Source: DASXHZ01 sp036488085 (GTDB taxonomy: Bacteria > Acidobacteriota > Thermoanaerobaculia > Gp7-AA8). Taken from it: a DNA stretch of 64,000 nucleotides. Made by a program: the position numbers and the translations under genes. Below are positions 31,366-40,150 of the stretch, piece by piece. The stretch's first letter is position 1; each line of letters starts with the position of its first letter. The stretch is from NCBI GenBank assembly GCA_036488085.1, contig DASXHZ010000004.1:1-64000 (forward strand), in the 5' to 3' direction. The notes beneath the pieces are model-generated. The model was not told the DNA's origin and did not search any database. It saw only the letters and a list, made by a program, of their open reading frames with translations.

Positions 31366-32004
31366 CTACACCAAAGCCTTGTCGCGCGCGTAGATGCTCA
31401 GCTCCACGCGTCCGGAGATGCCGAGCTTCTGATAGACAGAGTGGAGGTGGATCTTGACGGTCGCCTCGCTGATGCCGAGCTTCTCGGCGATCTGTTTGTT
31501 GCGCAGGCCGACGCCGACCATCTTCACGAGCTCGATCTCGCGCGGCGTCAGGACGCGTGTGGCTTCGGCGACGCCGGCCTCCCGTCGGAGCATCTTGTCG
31601 AGCGCGCGCCGCACCGCCGTATCGTCGATCAGCTCTCCGCCTTCCGCGACGAGCCGCACCGCCTGCAGGAGCTGCCGCGGCGCCGCCTCTTTCAGGATGA
31701 TGCCGCCGACGCCGAGGCGAACGGCCTCGAGGACCTCCTCGTCGGAGATTTCGGCTGTGAGGAGAACCACGCGGGTCGGGATGCGCTCGCGATGGATCTC
31801 GCGAAGCACCTCGATGCCGGTGCGTCGCGGCATGCGGACGTCGAGCACTAGGACGTCGGGACGCGCGCGTCGCGCGGAGCTGAGGGCCTCCTCCCCGTCG
31901 CTGCATCGCGTCACGACTTCGATGTCGTTCGCCGTCGTGAAGAGATGCACGAGTCCGTCGAGGATGATCGGGTGATCGTCGGCAATGATGATCCGCGTCG
32001 GCAC
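31366..32004 (-). CDS. NarL/FixJ-family response regulator, 212 aa
   Basis: The N-terminal receiver has Asp55 (VLVLDVRMPRRTGIEVL), the acidic pocket IIADDHP and a C-terminal LuxR-type helix-turn-helix (residues 145-205) with LTPREIELVKMVGVGLRNKQ and SEATVKIHLHSVYQKLGI. It follows the NarX-type kinase gene by 20 bases on the same strand and is its obvious partner. It binds DNA as a dimer after phosphorylation. The target genes are unknown. Confidence 0.95.
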   Translation of the reverse strand: MPTRIIIADDHPIILDGLVHLFTTANDIEVVTRCSDGEEALSSARRARPDVLVLDVRMPRRTGIEVLREIHRERIPTRVVLLTAEISDEEVLEAVRLGVGGIILKEAAPRQLLQAVRLVAEGGELIDDTAVRRALDKMLRREAGVAEATRVLTPREIELVKMVGVGLRNKQIAEKLGISEATVKIHLHSVYQKLGISGRVELSIYARDKALV

Positions 32005-32024
32005 GGAGGCGAGGTTACCTCAGC

Positions 32025-33686
32025 TCAGATGGGAATCTTCATCTGAATGCGCGCGCCGTTCTCGGACGAATGCAGCATCATCGATCCGCGGAGCGACGCC
32101 ACGCGCTCGCGCAACGTGACAGGGCCGCGGTGGGCTTCATCGAGCGCGGTGAGGTCGTACGTGCCGCGGAATGGAAATCCGTGGCCGTTGTCCTCCACCT
32201 CGATCTCCGCCATACCGTCGACGATGGTGACGTTGACGTCGATGCGTGACGCGTGCGCATGCTTGGCGGCATTCGCCAGCGACTCCGCGACCAGATTGAA
32301 CAGCTCTCCGCCGACCGAGTCGCGGACGCGTGCGAACGACGGCGTCAGCGTCACGGCCACTTCGATACCCCACTGCTGGCGGAAGCGCGCCGCCAGCGCG
32401 GCGAGGCGGTCCGCGAGTGGGAGCGAGTGCGCCGCGAGCGCCCGCGGCCGCAGTTGCGTGATGAAGACGCGTAGCTCCTGCTGGTCGTGCGCGATCAGGT
32501 CCTGGATCGCTCGAAGGCTGTCCTGCGCCTCCGCGGCATTGAAGCGGATCAGGTGGTGCACGCGTTCGAGCTGCAGTTTGATCGCCGTGAGCGACTGCAA
32601 CAGGCCGTCGTGCAGGTCGCGCGCGAGGCGCAGCCGCTCCTCGCTCACCGCCGCGACCCGCATCGACTGAAACAGCGCGCTCTCGTCGAGTTGCGCTGCA
32701 ATGAGGTGCGCGGCGATGTCGGCGAGCACCAGGTCGTCGAACGTGACGTCGTGTCGGTCGAAGACGAAGAAGCGTCCGTGCGCCTCCTCCGCTTCGACCG
32801 GCGACGAGAGTACGGAACGGACGGCGAAGCGCTCGATGATGTCGTTCTCGACCGGGCATACGTCGATGGAGTGCGGCGTCGCGCCCTTCCCCGCGATCAG
32901 CGTCGACGAAGGCTTCGAGACGTCGGAACAGTAGAAGGTAGATGACCCGATCGACTCGTTCACGACCCGCAGCTCCGGCCCCTCGCGCTTGATGAAGATC
33001 TCACGGCCGTCAAAGTACGCCAGCGTCAGCCACGGCTCGTCGTTCTCTTCCCAGACGAGGAGCGCCCGGGAGGCGCGGAGGACGCGCGCGGCCGCCGGAA
33101 GGATGTCGCGGAGCAACGGCTCGCGCTCGCGCGGCAGCGTACGCGGCCAGTTCGCGATGTTCGAGAGGTCGTCCTGCATCCGCTGCTGGTACTGCCTCAG
33201 GTACGCGAGGAGGAGCGTCGCGAAGGCGATGTACGTGACGCGCGTGAGAAAGAACGCGGGTTCCGCCTGCATGCCGCCGTCCGCATAGGCGATCGCGGTG
33301 TAGATCAGCGTCAGGGTCGCACCCGTCCAGAGGAGGCCGCGGACCGTGAAACGCAGCGTGGCGCAAAAGAGTGAGAAAACGAACAGCGTCGCAAAGGGGC
33401 TGACCGGTGTCTGCGTGAACGCCAGGATGCAGCCATAGGTCGCGACATCGATCACATGCGTCGTGGCGCGGGCACGGAGTGACTGCTGCGGGACGCGCCA
33501 GACAACGAAGACGACCAAGGCGCTGTAGATGGCGTAAACGGCGCCGAACACGAAGAGCGGACGCGTTCGAGTTTCCGCAACCGTGGGGTCGACGGCGAGC
33601 ACAACCAGGATCAGGAGCGCGAAGGCCGTGCGGCCGATCGCGATCAGGCGTTCCGCTCGCTGGTGCTGGACGTAGACCGGTTGCAC
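32025..33686 (-). CDS. NarX/DegS-type sensor histidine kinase, 553 aa
   Basis: An N-terminal membrane domain of five to six helices (residues 15-165) is followed by a GAF-like cytoplasmic region (about 190-345). A HisKA_3 dimerisation domain then carries His359 in LARDLHDGLLQSLTAIK. The ATPase domain contains NLVAESLANAAKHAHASR and VEDNGHGFPF. This is the class that pairs with LuxR-type regulators, and one lies directly downstream. The kinase, that regulator, the BTAD-receiver protein and the hybrid kinase follow one another on the minus strand, so they may form one signalling block. Confidence 0.94.
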   Translation of the reverse strand: MQPVYVQHQRAERLIAIGRTAFALLILVVLAVDPTVAETRTRPLFVFGAVYAIYSALVVFVVWRVPQQSLRARATTHVIDVATYGCILAFTQTPVSPFATLFVFSLFCATLRFTVRGLLWTGATLTLIYTAIAYADGGMQAEPAFFLTRVTYIAFATLLLAYLRQYQQRMQDDLSNIANWPRTLPREREPLLRDILPAAARVLRASRALLVWEENDEPWLTLAYFDGREIFIKREGPELRVVNESIGSSTFYCSDVSKPSSTLIAGKGATPHSIDVCPVENDIIERFAVRSVLSSPVEAEEAHGRFFVFDRHDVTFDDLVLADIAAHLIAAQLDESALFQSMRVAAVSEERLRLARDLHDGLLQSLTAIKLQLERVHHLIRFNAAEAQDSLRAIQDLIAHDQQELRVFITQLRPRALAAHSLPLADRLAALAARFRQQWGIEVAVTLTPSFARVRDSVGGELFNLVAESLANAAKHAHASRIDVNVTIVDGMAEIEVEDNGHGFPFRGTYDLTALDEAHRGPVTLRERVASLRGSMMLHSSENGARIQMKIPI

Positions 33687-33812
33687 GCCGTGAGGATAGG
33701 TGAATACACCTTTGGTTCTAGAAAGATCAATCGGCTGATCGATAGCGGCACCCGTTATCGAGTCCGATACTCCACCCGTCCAATCAATACGGCAGGGTTC
33801 AAGGAAGCTTTC

Positions 33813-34133
33813 GTGGCTGATGATCGGCGGCTGGAGCCGCGATATGCACTCAGTGTCCCCCTTCGCGTCGCAGGCGTCGAGGCGACGACGATCAACGTGA
33901 GTCTGAGCGGCGTCTCATTCAAGTCGCCCGTCCCGTTCCCCATTTCGGAACCGATCGCGTTCTCCGTACTGCTCCGCTCGCCGTTCGCGCCGGTGCAGAT
34001 GGACTGCCGTGGCATCGTCACGAGGGCGGATCCGGAAGATGGCGGCTTCGTGGTGGCGGCCACGATCGACCAGTTCCGGATCGCGAGCGAAAACGCCGCC
34101 GGCGTGACTAAAGCGTTTCCTGCCCACGTTTAG
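33813..34133 (+). CDS. PilZ-domain protein, 106 aa
   Basis: A stand-alone PilZ domain. The cyclic-di-GMP-binding motifs are present: RxxxR as R6-L-E-P-R10, and N28-x-S30-x-x-G33 in INVSLSGVSF. The GTG at 33813 is preceded by AAGGA at a 7-base spacing. It probably senses cyclic-di-GMP and acts on a protein partner, for example in motility or polysaccharide export. It diverges from the NarX-type kinase. The window also holds an HD-GYP protein (52847-54772) that may degrade this signal. Confidence 0.88.
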   Translation: MADDRRLEPRYALSVPLRVAGVEATTINVSLSGVSFKSPVPFPISEPIAFSVLLRSPFAPVQMDCRGIVTRADPEDGGFVVAATIDQFRIASENAAGVTKAFPAHV

Positions 34134-34239
34134 ACGAACCCCCGCTGCGGTGCGAGGAGTTTCCGCATGGTCACCGCGGTACGGCGGCCGACCGTATGAC
34201 ACTTGCAATACGCAACTTACGGAACGAGTTCAAACACGC

Positions 34240-35493
34240 ATGCGCGATTCGCGGGTCGTGATTACAGGTGTGGGCGCGGTGAGCCCGAACGGCGTCGGGC
34301 GCGAGAAGTACTTCGCCGCGCTCGCCGCCGGGCGCAGCGGAATCCGCAACATCACGCAGTTCGACGCCACGGAGCTCCCCTGCCGCGTCGCCGGCGAAGT
34401 GAATGGCGACTTCTCGGCCGAGCGTTGGGTCAACGCGAAAGACATGAAGCACGTCTCGCGCGTCGTTCCGATGACCATCGCCGCGGCCGACGAGGCGCTC
34501 GCCGACGCGGGCCTCGACCCGAAAGCGGTCGACCTCGAGACGCGCCGACGCATCGGCGTGCTGCTCGGCTCCGGCGGCGGAGCGATCGAGTTCAGCGAGC
34601 GGATGTACGACCTCTGGTACCGCGGCGCCGTCAAACAAGCCTCCGTCTATGCCATCCCCTCGGGGACGATCGGAACGCTGGCGTCCGAGGTCTCGATGGC
34701 GTACGACCTTCACGGCTTCTCGCACCTGATCTCGACCGGCTGCACGTCGTCCACCGACGCGATCGGCTACGCGTACCGGAACCTCAAGCTCGGCATCGTC
34801 GACTACATCGTCGCGGGCGGCTCCGACGCGCCGATCACCGAGGCGATCATGACCGGCTTCTGCATCATGCGGATCGTCTCGACGGCGTACAACGAGTCGC
34901 CGGAAGCCGCCTCGCGCCCCTTCTCCGGAAACCGCGACGGCTTCGTCCTCGGCGAGGGCGCCTGGATGTTCGTCATGGAGCGCGAGGAGACGGCACGCGC
35001 GCGCGGCGCGAAGATTTACGGTGAGGTGTGCGGCTACGGCTCGACGTGCGACGCCTACCACCGCGTGCGGCTCGACGAGTCGGGCGAAGAACCGGCGCGC
35101 GCGATGACGCTCGCGATGCAGGAGGCGCAGGTCGACCCAACGGACGTCGGCTACCTCAACTACCACGGCACGTCGACCGATCTGAACGACCGCGTCGAGA
35201 CGCGCGCCGTGAAGCTCGCCTTCGGCGCGCATGCGACGAAGCTCGCCGGCTCGGCCACCAAGTCGATGATCGGCCATCCGCAGGGCGCCTGCGGTTCGGC
35301 CGGCGTCGCGGCGACGCTGATGGCCTTCCGCGACGGCGTGCTGCCGCCGACGATCAATCTCGACACGCCCGACCCCGAGTGCGATCTCGACTACGTCCCC
35401 GACCGCGGCCGCCGGGCCGACGTCGACGTGGCCGTCTGCAACACGATCGCGTTCGGCTCGAAGAACTCCGCGCTCGTCCTCAAGCGCGTGTAG
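34240..35493 (+). CDS. Beta-ketoacyl synthase, type II PKS KS-alpha-like, 417 aa
   Basis: A thiolase-fold ketosynthase with Cys168 in the motif STGCTSSTDAIGYA, His309 (NYHGTSTDLND), Lys341 and His346 (KSMIGHPQGACGS). The TGCTSxxD nucleophile context, the GGSDAPITEAI segment and SRPFSGNRDGFVLGEGA resemble KS-alpha subunits of aromatic type II polyketide synthases more than housekeeping FabF. There is no chain-length factor or acyl carrier gene next to it. A methyltransferase and an FAD oxidoreductase follow, with gaps of 6 and -10 bases. It catalyses decarboxylative condensation of malonyl-ACP with an acyl chain; the product is unknown. Confidence 0.88.
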   Translation: MRDSRVVITGVGAVSPNGVGREKYFAALAAGRSGIRNITQFDATELPCRVAGEVNGDFSAERWVNAKDMKHVSRVVPMTIAAADEALADAGLDPKAVDLETRRRIGVLLGSGGGAIEFSERMYDLWYRGAVKQASVYAIPSGTIGTLASEVSMAYDLHGFSHLISTGCTSSTDAIGYAYRNLKLGIVDYIVAGGSDAPITEAIMTGFCIMRIVSTAYNESPEAASRPFSGNRDGFVLGEGAWMFVMEREETARARGAKIYGEVCGYGSTCDAYHRVRLDESGEEPARAMTLAMQEAQVDPTDVGYLNYHGTSTDLNDRVETRAVKLAFGAHATKLAGSATKSMIGHPQGACGSAGVAATLMAFRDGVLPPTINLDTPDPECDLDYVPDRGRRADVDVAVCNTIAFGSKNSALVLKRV

Positions 35494-35499
35494 TACGGC

Positions 35500-36144
35500 A
35501 TGTTCACGCCGCCGCGAGTCGACGAGCCCGAACTGTTGGACGAGGAGAACGCGCCGCGTGCCGACATGGAGCGCTCCCTGCGCGATCTGCGCCGCATCAA
35601 CCGCTGGCTCGGCGGCATCGGCGTCTTCCGCCGGCTGTTGAAAAAGCACGGCGGCGCGAGATCGATCGTCGACATCGGGACCGGAACGTCCGACCTGCTG
35701 GAGAAGGTGGGCGGGTTTCGTGTCGGCGTCGACATCAACATGAACCACCTCCTCTATCGCCGCTCGCCAGGCATCCGGAAGGTCGTGGGCGACGCGCGAC
35801 GGCTGCCGTTCCGCGACAACACGGTCGACGTCGTCACCGCAGCGCACTTCATCCACCACTTCGCGCCGGAAGACGCCGCGTCGCTGCTCCGCGAGTGGAT
35901 GCGAGTCGCGAAGCGCGGCGTCATCGTGAACGACACGCGGCGGCACTACGTCCCGCTCGCGATGGTCGTGTTTCTGGCGAAACTGCGGCTCGTCGGACGC
36001 ATCACCCGCTTCGACGCTCCCGCCTCCGTGCGGCGCGGCTACACGGTCGAGGAAGCACGGCACTTCGCAGATGCCGCCGGAGCCGCGCGCGCCGAGGTCG
36101 TGAAAGCGTGGCCGTTCCGCTTCGGAATCCTCTTGTGGAAATAG
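35500..36144 (+). CDS. Class I SAM-dependent methyltransferase, 214 aa
   Basis: The SAM-binding fold is clear: IVDIGTGTSDLLEKV (motif I), GVDINMNHLLYR (motif II) and DARRLPFRDNTVDVVTAAHFIHHF (UbiE/Methyltransf_11 region). The N-terminal 45 residues are charged and helical. The gene sits 6 bases after the ketosynthase and overlaps the FAD oxidoreductase, so it probably methylates the product made by these enzymes. The acceptor is not known. Confidence 0.88.
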   Translation: MFTPPRVDEPELLDEENAPRADMERSLRDLRRINRWLGGIGVFRRLLKKHGGARSIVDIGTGTSDLLEKVGGFRVGVDINMNHLLYRRSPGIRKVVGDARRLPFRDNTVDVVTAAHFIHHFAPEDAASLLREWMRVAKRGVIVNDTRRHYVPLAMVVFLAKLRLVGRITRFDAPASVRRGYTVEEARHFADAAGAARAEVVKAWPFRFGILLWK

Positions 36145-37247
36145 ACGTCGCGGTCATTGGCGCGGGCCCGGCGGGATCGACGCTGGGTGCGCTGCTGGCG
36201 ACGCGCGGCGTGAAGGTCGCCCTCATGGACCGCGACGCTTTTCCTCGCGACAAGCTTTGCGGCGAGTTCCTCTCCTACGATGCGCTGCCGATTGTCGAGA
36301 TCCTTGGTATAGATCTCGGCGATGCGCCGCGCGTCGAGCATTGCCGCGTCGTATCGCGCCATGCGGCGTACGAGTTCGACCTGCCCTACGCCGCACGCGG
36401 CGTGTCGCGGATGACGCTCGACGATCTCCTCCATCGCGCCGCCATCCGTAATGGCGCGATGCCGGTCACGGAGACCGTGACATCGCTCGAAAGCATTCAA
36501 GCAAAGGTCATCGCGGGCGCGTGGGGACGATGGGGACGGTTCGACACGCAACTCGGCCGCCGCTTCGTTCGCGATCGCGCGCACCGCAACTTCGGGTTCA
36601 AGCGCCACTACCACGGCCCCGCGACGAACGTGATCGAGCTGCACTCCTTCCGTCGCGGCTACCTCGGCGTGAACAGCGTCGACGGCGGTGTGGTGAACAT
36701 CTGCGGTCTCGTCCACGCGTCACGCCTCGCGGGACACAAGGGACGCTGGGATGCGTTCGTAGAAACCATTCGCGCCGAGGAGCCGGCGCTCGATGAGTTG
36801 TACGCGAGGCACGAGCCGGCGCAGGAGCAGTTCCTCTCGTCGGAGCCGGTCATCTTCCGCGCGCGATCGGCCGTCGAGGCGGGGATCTTCATGGTCGGCG
36901 ATGCCTCGGGCGTCATCGATCCGCTCACCGGCAACGGCATGGCGATGGCGATCCAGTCGGCGCTCCTCGCCGCTCCGCTGATCCTTCGGCTGCTGCGGTC
37001 CCCGCAAGATCGCGCCCAGATCGAGAGCGAGTATCGCGAGCGGCATCGCGCGATGTTCGCGCCGCGGATCCGCTGGAGCCGCGCCGTCGCTCGCCTGCTG
37101 TCGAATCCCGCGCTGCTCGATATCGCAATCCGAACGGTGCGTTCGCGGCGGCCGGGAGAACTGTTTCTGCGGCGCACGCGCGCGGTGCACGACGAAATCG
37201 GCCGGATGACGGACGCCTGGCGCGCGAGTGCTACAGTGATCCAATGA
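36135..37247 (+). CDS. FAD-dependent oxidoreductase (geranylgeranyl reductase/halogenase-like), 370 aa
   Basis: The N-terminal FAD-binding fold reads VAVIGAGPAGSTLGALLATRG, followed by MDRDAFPRDKLCGEFLS, the pattern of geranylgeranyl reductases and related group A flavoproteins. The second FAD motif is FMVGDASGVIDPLTGNGMAMA. The tryptophan motif of flavin halogenases (WxWxIP) is not seen, so reduction or hydroxylation is likelier. I start it at the GTG at 36135, overlapping the methyltransferase by 10 bases. The C-terminal stop overlaps the LON-domain gene (ATGA). Confidence 0.85.
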   Translation: MEIDVAVIGAGPAGSTLGALLATRGVKVALMDRDAFPRDKLCGEFLSYDALPIVEILGIDLGDAPRVEHCRVVSRHAAYEFDLPYAARGVSRMTLDDLLHRAAIRNGAMPVTETVTSLESIQAKVIAGAWGRWGRFDTQLGRRFVRDRAHRNFGFKRHYHGPATNVIELHSFRRGYLGVNSVDGGVVNICGLVHASRLAGHKGRWDAFVETIRAEEPALDELYARHEPAQEQFLSSEPVIFRARSAVEAGIFMVGDASGVIDPLTGNGMAMAIQSALLAAPLILRLLRSPQDRAQIESEYRERHRAMFAPRIRWSRAVARLLSNPALLDIAIRTVRSRRPGELFLRRTRAVHDEIGRMTDAWRASATVIQ

Positions 37248-37906
37248 CGGTGGTACCGGACGGCGAGTTCCTCCTTCCGCTCTTCCCGCTCCCGGACCTC
37301 GTCTTCTTCCCGAACACGCGTCTCCCCCTGCACGTCTTCGAGCTGCGTTACCGGAAGATGGTCAGCGACGCGCTCGAATCGGATCAGCGCTTCGGCATCG
37401 TTCTCCTCCGTCCCGGATGGCAGGCCGATTACCAGGGGACACCGGCCGTCCACGGGTGCGGAACGCTCGGCACCATCGAGCAGGCGGTGTCGCTCGACGA
37501 TGGCCGATACAACATCCTGGTGCGCGGCGACGTCCGCTTCCGGATCGTGGACGAGGTGATGCGCGACCCGTACCGCACGGCGCGCGTCGTGGTGCAGCCG
37601 CAGATCGCCGCAGCGTCGGAGGATGCGTACGCGCAGCGGGAATGGCTGGCCGATCTGGCGAAGCAGTACCTGAAGTTCCTCCCGAATCAGATGCCGGTGC
37701 CGGAGATCGAGACGGTCGGTCTCGAGGCGCTGACAAACGCGCTGATCATGTCGCTCAACGTCGAGCCGGAGGAGAAGCAGAAGCTCCTCGAGATCGACGA
37801 TCTGATCCAGCGCGCCGAGCAGATCGGCAGCGAGCTCACGAACCTGATGGAGACGATGCAGTTCCTCGAGCCGTATCGCCGCCGTAACGATCCGACCCGG
37901 AACTGA
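37244..37906 (+). CDS. LON peptidase N-terminal (substrate-binding) domain protein, 220 aa
   Basis: The whole protein is the N-terminal domain of Lon without the ATPase or protease: LLPLFPLPDLVFFPNTRLPLHVFELRYRKM at the start, FGIVLLRPGW, and a long helical C-terminus (EPEEKQKLLEIDDLIQRAEQI). Such stand-alone proteins are common and of uncertain function, possibly substrate recruitment. It is coupled to the FAD oxidoreductase by an ATGA overlap. It ends exactly where the convergent lipoprotein gene ends (37906/37907). Confidence 0.93.
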   Translation: MTVVPDGEFLLPLFPLPDLVFFPNTRLPLHVFELRYRKMVSDALESDQRFGIVLLRPGWQADYQGTPAVHGCGTLGTIEQAVSLDDGRYNILVRGDVRFRIVDEVMRDPYRTARVVVQPQIAAASEDAYAQREWLADLAKQYLKFLPNQMPVPEIETVGLEALTNALIMSLNVEPEEKQKLLEIDDLIQRAEQIGSELTNLMETMQFLEPYRRRNDPTRN

Positions 37907-38395
37907 CTACTTCGTCACGGTCACCGCGTACTCGCACGCGATGTTGCCGCCCCAATACGCTTCGACGCGGTAGAAACCCGGCTTTGTCTGCGCGGCCGGG
38001 ATGGTGAAGGTCACCACCTTCGCGCCGTTCATCGGACGGCTCTCTTCGAGGACGAGGTGCTTCTTCGCGTCGTACACGCGGATGCTCGCCTGCAGGCCGG
38101 CGGGCGACTCTTGGAAGCGCTCGGTCACATAGATCGCCTTGCCGGGCTTGAACTGCTTCTCCTCGCCGGTCACGGTGCCGTCGGCCGCGGGAGTCGAGCC
38201 GATCGCGCAGGCCTCCAGGAACGGCGGTACCGGCGTCACGACCTTGTCGATGTCGGCGCGCCGGAGGTCCTGCTTCATGCCGACGAGCGTTTGCTTCGTT
38301 TTCCCGGCTGGCACGGGGGTGCCGGTTTTCTGTTCGGCAGTCTTCTGACAGCCGGCGGCGAGGACGATTGCTGCGATGACGAGGGCTTTTCTCAC
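37907..38395 (-). CDS. Predicted lipoprotein, 162 aa
   Basis: The GTG start at 38395 overlaps the stop of the 2OG-oxygenase gene (GTGA). The signal peptide ends in LAAGCQ, a lipobox with Cys16 as the lipid-carrying residue. The mature part has an Ig-like beta look, with GKAIYVTERFQESPAGLQASI and PGFYRVEAYWGGNIACEYAV, and a second and third cysteine that might pair. The family is not recognised. It is probably anchored in the outer or inner membrane facing the periplasm. Confidence 0.75.
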   Translation of the reverse strand: MRKALVIAAIVLAAGCQKTAEQKTGTPVPAGKTKQTLVGMKQDLRRADIDKVVTPVPPFLEACAIGSTPAADGTVTGEEKQFKPGKAIYVTERFQESPAGLQASIRVYDAKKHLVLEESRPMNGAKVVTFTIPAAQTKPGFYRVEAYWGGNIACEYAVTVTK

Positions 38396-39099
38396 TTCTG
38401 CCACCACCTCTTCGATTTGCGGAAGATCGTGTTGTGCGGCGCCGAGCGCTCCGACTCGGGGCGTCCCACGGTGTAGTAGTAGAGCGAAAGCGACTTCCGC
38501 GTCACGCCTTCCGGAGCGGCGAGCGGATGCGGATGTCCGTGAAACGACGTGTCGGTCGTCGAGAAGACGACGGTGCGGTTGAACCGCGGCGCGATCTTGA
38601 CGTGGCACTCATGCATGTCCGTATCCCACAACTCCAGATGGCCCCCCCACTCGTCGCGCCACCCTCTGTTCAGGTACGTCAGCATGTTCAACCGCCGGTC
38701 GAGATGCAACTTCGGGTGCACGTTGAAGTCGGCGTGGATCTCCAGGAACCCGCCCGGCTCGATCTGATGGAGCCCGCCGCCGCGGAAGTACGGATCGGGG
38801 ATGAGCCCCTCGATCCCGGAAAGCGCTTCGAGAAAAAGGAGCATCTCGAAGCCGTTCATGGCGTCGAGAAAACGGCGAATGCCGTCACTGACGACGCTCT
38901 CCTCGTGCGAGAAGCCGAGCTTCTTCTCGAGCGGGTTATCGAAACGGACCCACCGCGTCGCCGCCGGCTCCGGAAACTCTTCGAGGACGCGATCGAGATC
39001 GGCATCGTCAAAGAGGTTGTCGATGACGAGGTGCGGGAATGGCTGCGCGCTGACGTACTGGTCGCGGAGCGTTGCGGGATCGACGCGCAGTCGGATCAT
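38392..39099 (-). CDS. 2-oxoglutarate/Fe(II) oxygenase (prolyl-hydroxylase-like), 235 aa
   Basis: The iron facial triad is visible as His122-x-Asp124 (LEIHADFNVHP) and a distal His187 in TSFHGHPHPL. Arg201 in TRKSLSLYYYT is placed to bind 2-oxoglutarate. The N-terminal region (PFPHLVIDNLFDDADLDRVLEEFP) is typical of bacterial 2OG-Fe(II) proteins near glycan genes. It hydroxylates a small molecule, sugar or protein side chain. It is divergent from the glycosyltransferase operon, with a 39-base gap between starts, so a link to that pathway is plausible but unproven. Confidence 0.88.
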   Translation of the reverse strand: MIRLRVDPATLRDQYVSAQPFPHLVIDNLFDDADLDRVLEEFPEPAATRWVRFDNPLEKKLGFSHEESVVSDGIRRFLDAMNGFEMLLFLEALSGIEGLIPDPYFRGGGLHQIEPGGFLEIHADFNVHPKLHLDRRLNMLTYLNRGWRDEWGGHLELWDTDMHECHVKIAPRFNRTVVFSTTDTSFHGHPHPLAAPEGVTRKSLSLYYYTVGRPESERSAPHNTIFRKSKRWWQK

Positions 39100-39138
39100 C
39101 GACGTTCATCATCTTACCTGCGTACAATCCGCGCGCCG

Positions 39139-40149
39139 ATGATGCGGGTTGCCTATCTAGTTGCGGACACTGATCTTTCGGGCGGCGTCAGGGTCATCGT
39201 GGCACAGGCTGACGCGCTCGTGGCGCGCGGGGCCGACGTCACGCTGATCACGACAGCAGGGCCGCTCACCTGGCGGCGCTCCGTCGCGAAATGGCTCCAT
39301 GTCAGCCGCTGGACGGACGTGGATGCGAGCCGGTTCGATTTCGTCGTCGGCACGTTCTGGACGACCGTTCAGGCCGCCTACGATCTCGCGCCCGATCGTG
39401 CGGTTCACCTGACGCAGGGGTACGAGGGTTCATTCACGGCATACGCCGGCGTAAAGGATCAAATCGACACCGTCTACCGCTTGCCCATCCCCAAGCTCAC
39501 CGTCTCGGCGCCTCTGCTCGAGATCGGTCGCCGGTTCACCGACGACGTCACCTGTGTGGGACAAATAGTGGATGACGATTTCTTTCAGGCGGGCCGGCCT
39601 CATTCGGGATCTCCGCGCGTCCTTCTGTCGGGGCAGGCGCAGGGTGACATGAAGGGGGTCGACCTTGGATATGCCGCGGTTCGTCGGGCGCGTGAACGCG
39701 GCGCGGTATTCGACCTGGTGCGCGTGTCACCGTGGCACCCAATGCCCGACGAACCGATGGATCTCGCCAGCGAGTTTCACGTCGCCATCGACACGGCATC
39801 GATGGCCCGTCTCCTCGCCTCCTGCGACATTTTCGTCGGTCCCAATCGCCATCAGGAAGGCTTCGGCCTGCCGGCTGCCGAGGCTCTGGCGTCGGGGGTA
39901 CCAGCGGTCCTCACGGCGATTCCGTCTTACCTGTCATGGGATGCGATGCATGACTATGCGATCTTCGCGGAGGAGGAAGACGTCGACGCGCTCGGCGATG
40001 GTATCGCGAAGCTCGTCGCCGACTCCGGCTCGCGAGACCGCCTCTCGAAACGTGGCCGCGAGGTCGCCGAGCAATTCCGTTCGGAGAGAGCCGGCGAACG
40101 CCTGGAGCGCTATTTCACCGCTCGTTTGGCCGCTCGGACGTCGCGCTAA
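39139..40149 (+). CDS. Glycosyltransferase, GT4/GT-B type, 336 aa
   Basis: The N-terminal Rossmann-like half starts VAYLVADTDLSGGVRVIVAQ. The C-terminal half holds the donor-site pattern HQEGFGLPAAEALASGVPAV, a complete E-x7-E motif. The length is short for GT4. Either of two adjacent ATGs (39139, 39142) may be used. It is paralogous to the gene at 41281; both share the openings and the endings (REVAEQFRSERA against QEVAEQFRPDRA). It probably transfers a sugar from a nucleotide donor in assembly of a surface glycan. Confidence 0.9.
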   Translation: MMRVAYLVADTDLSGGVRVIVAQADALVARGADVTLITTAGPLTWRRSVAKWLHVSRWTDVDASRFDFVVGTFWTTVQAAYDLAPDRAVHLTQGYEGSFTAYAGVKDQIDTVYRLPIPKLTVSAPLLEIGRRFTDDVTCVGQIVDDDFFQAGRPHSGSPRVLLSGQAQGDMKGVDLGYAAVRRARERGAVFDLVRVSPWHPMPDEPMDLASEFHVAIDTASMARLLASCDIFVGPNRHQEGFGLPAAEALASGVPAVLTAIPSYLSWDAMHDYAIFAEEEDVDALGDGIAKLVADSGSRDRLSKRGREVAEQFRSERAGERLERYFTARLAARTSR

Positions 40150-40150
40150 C

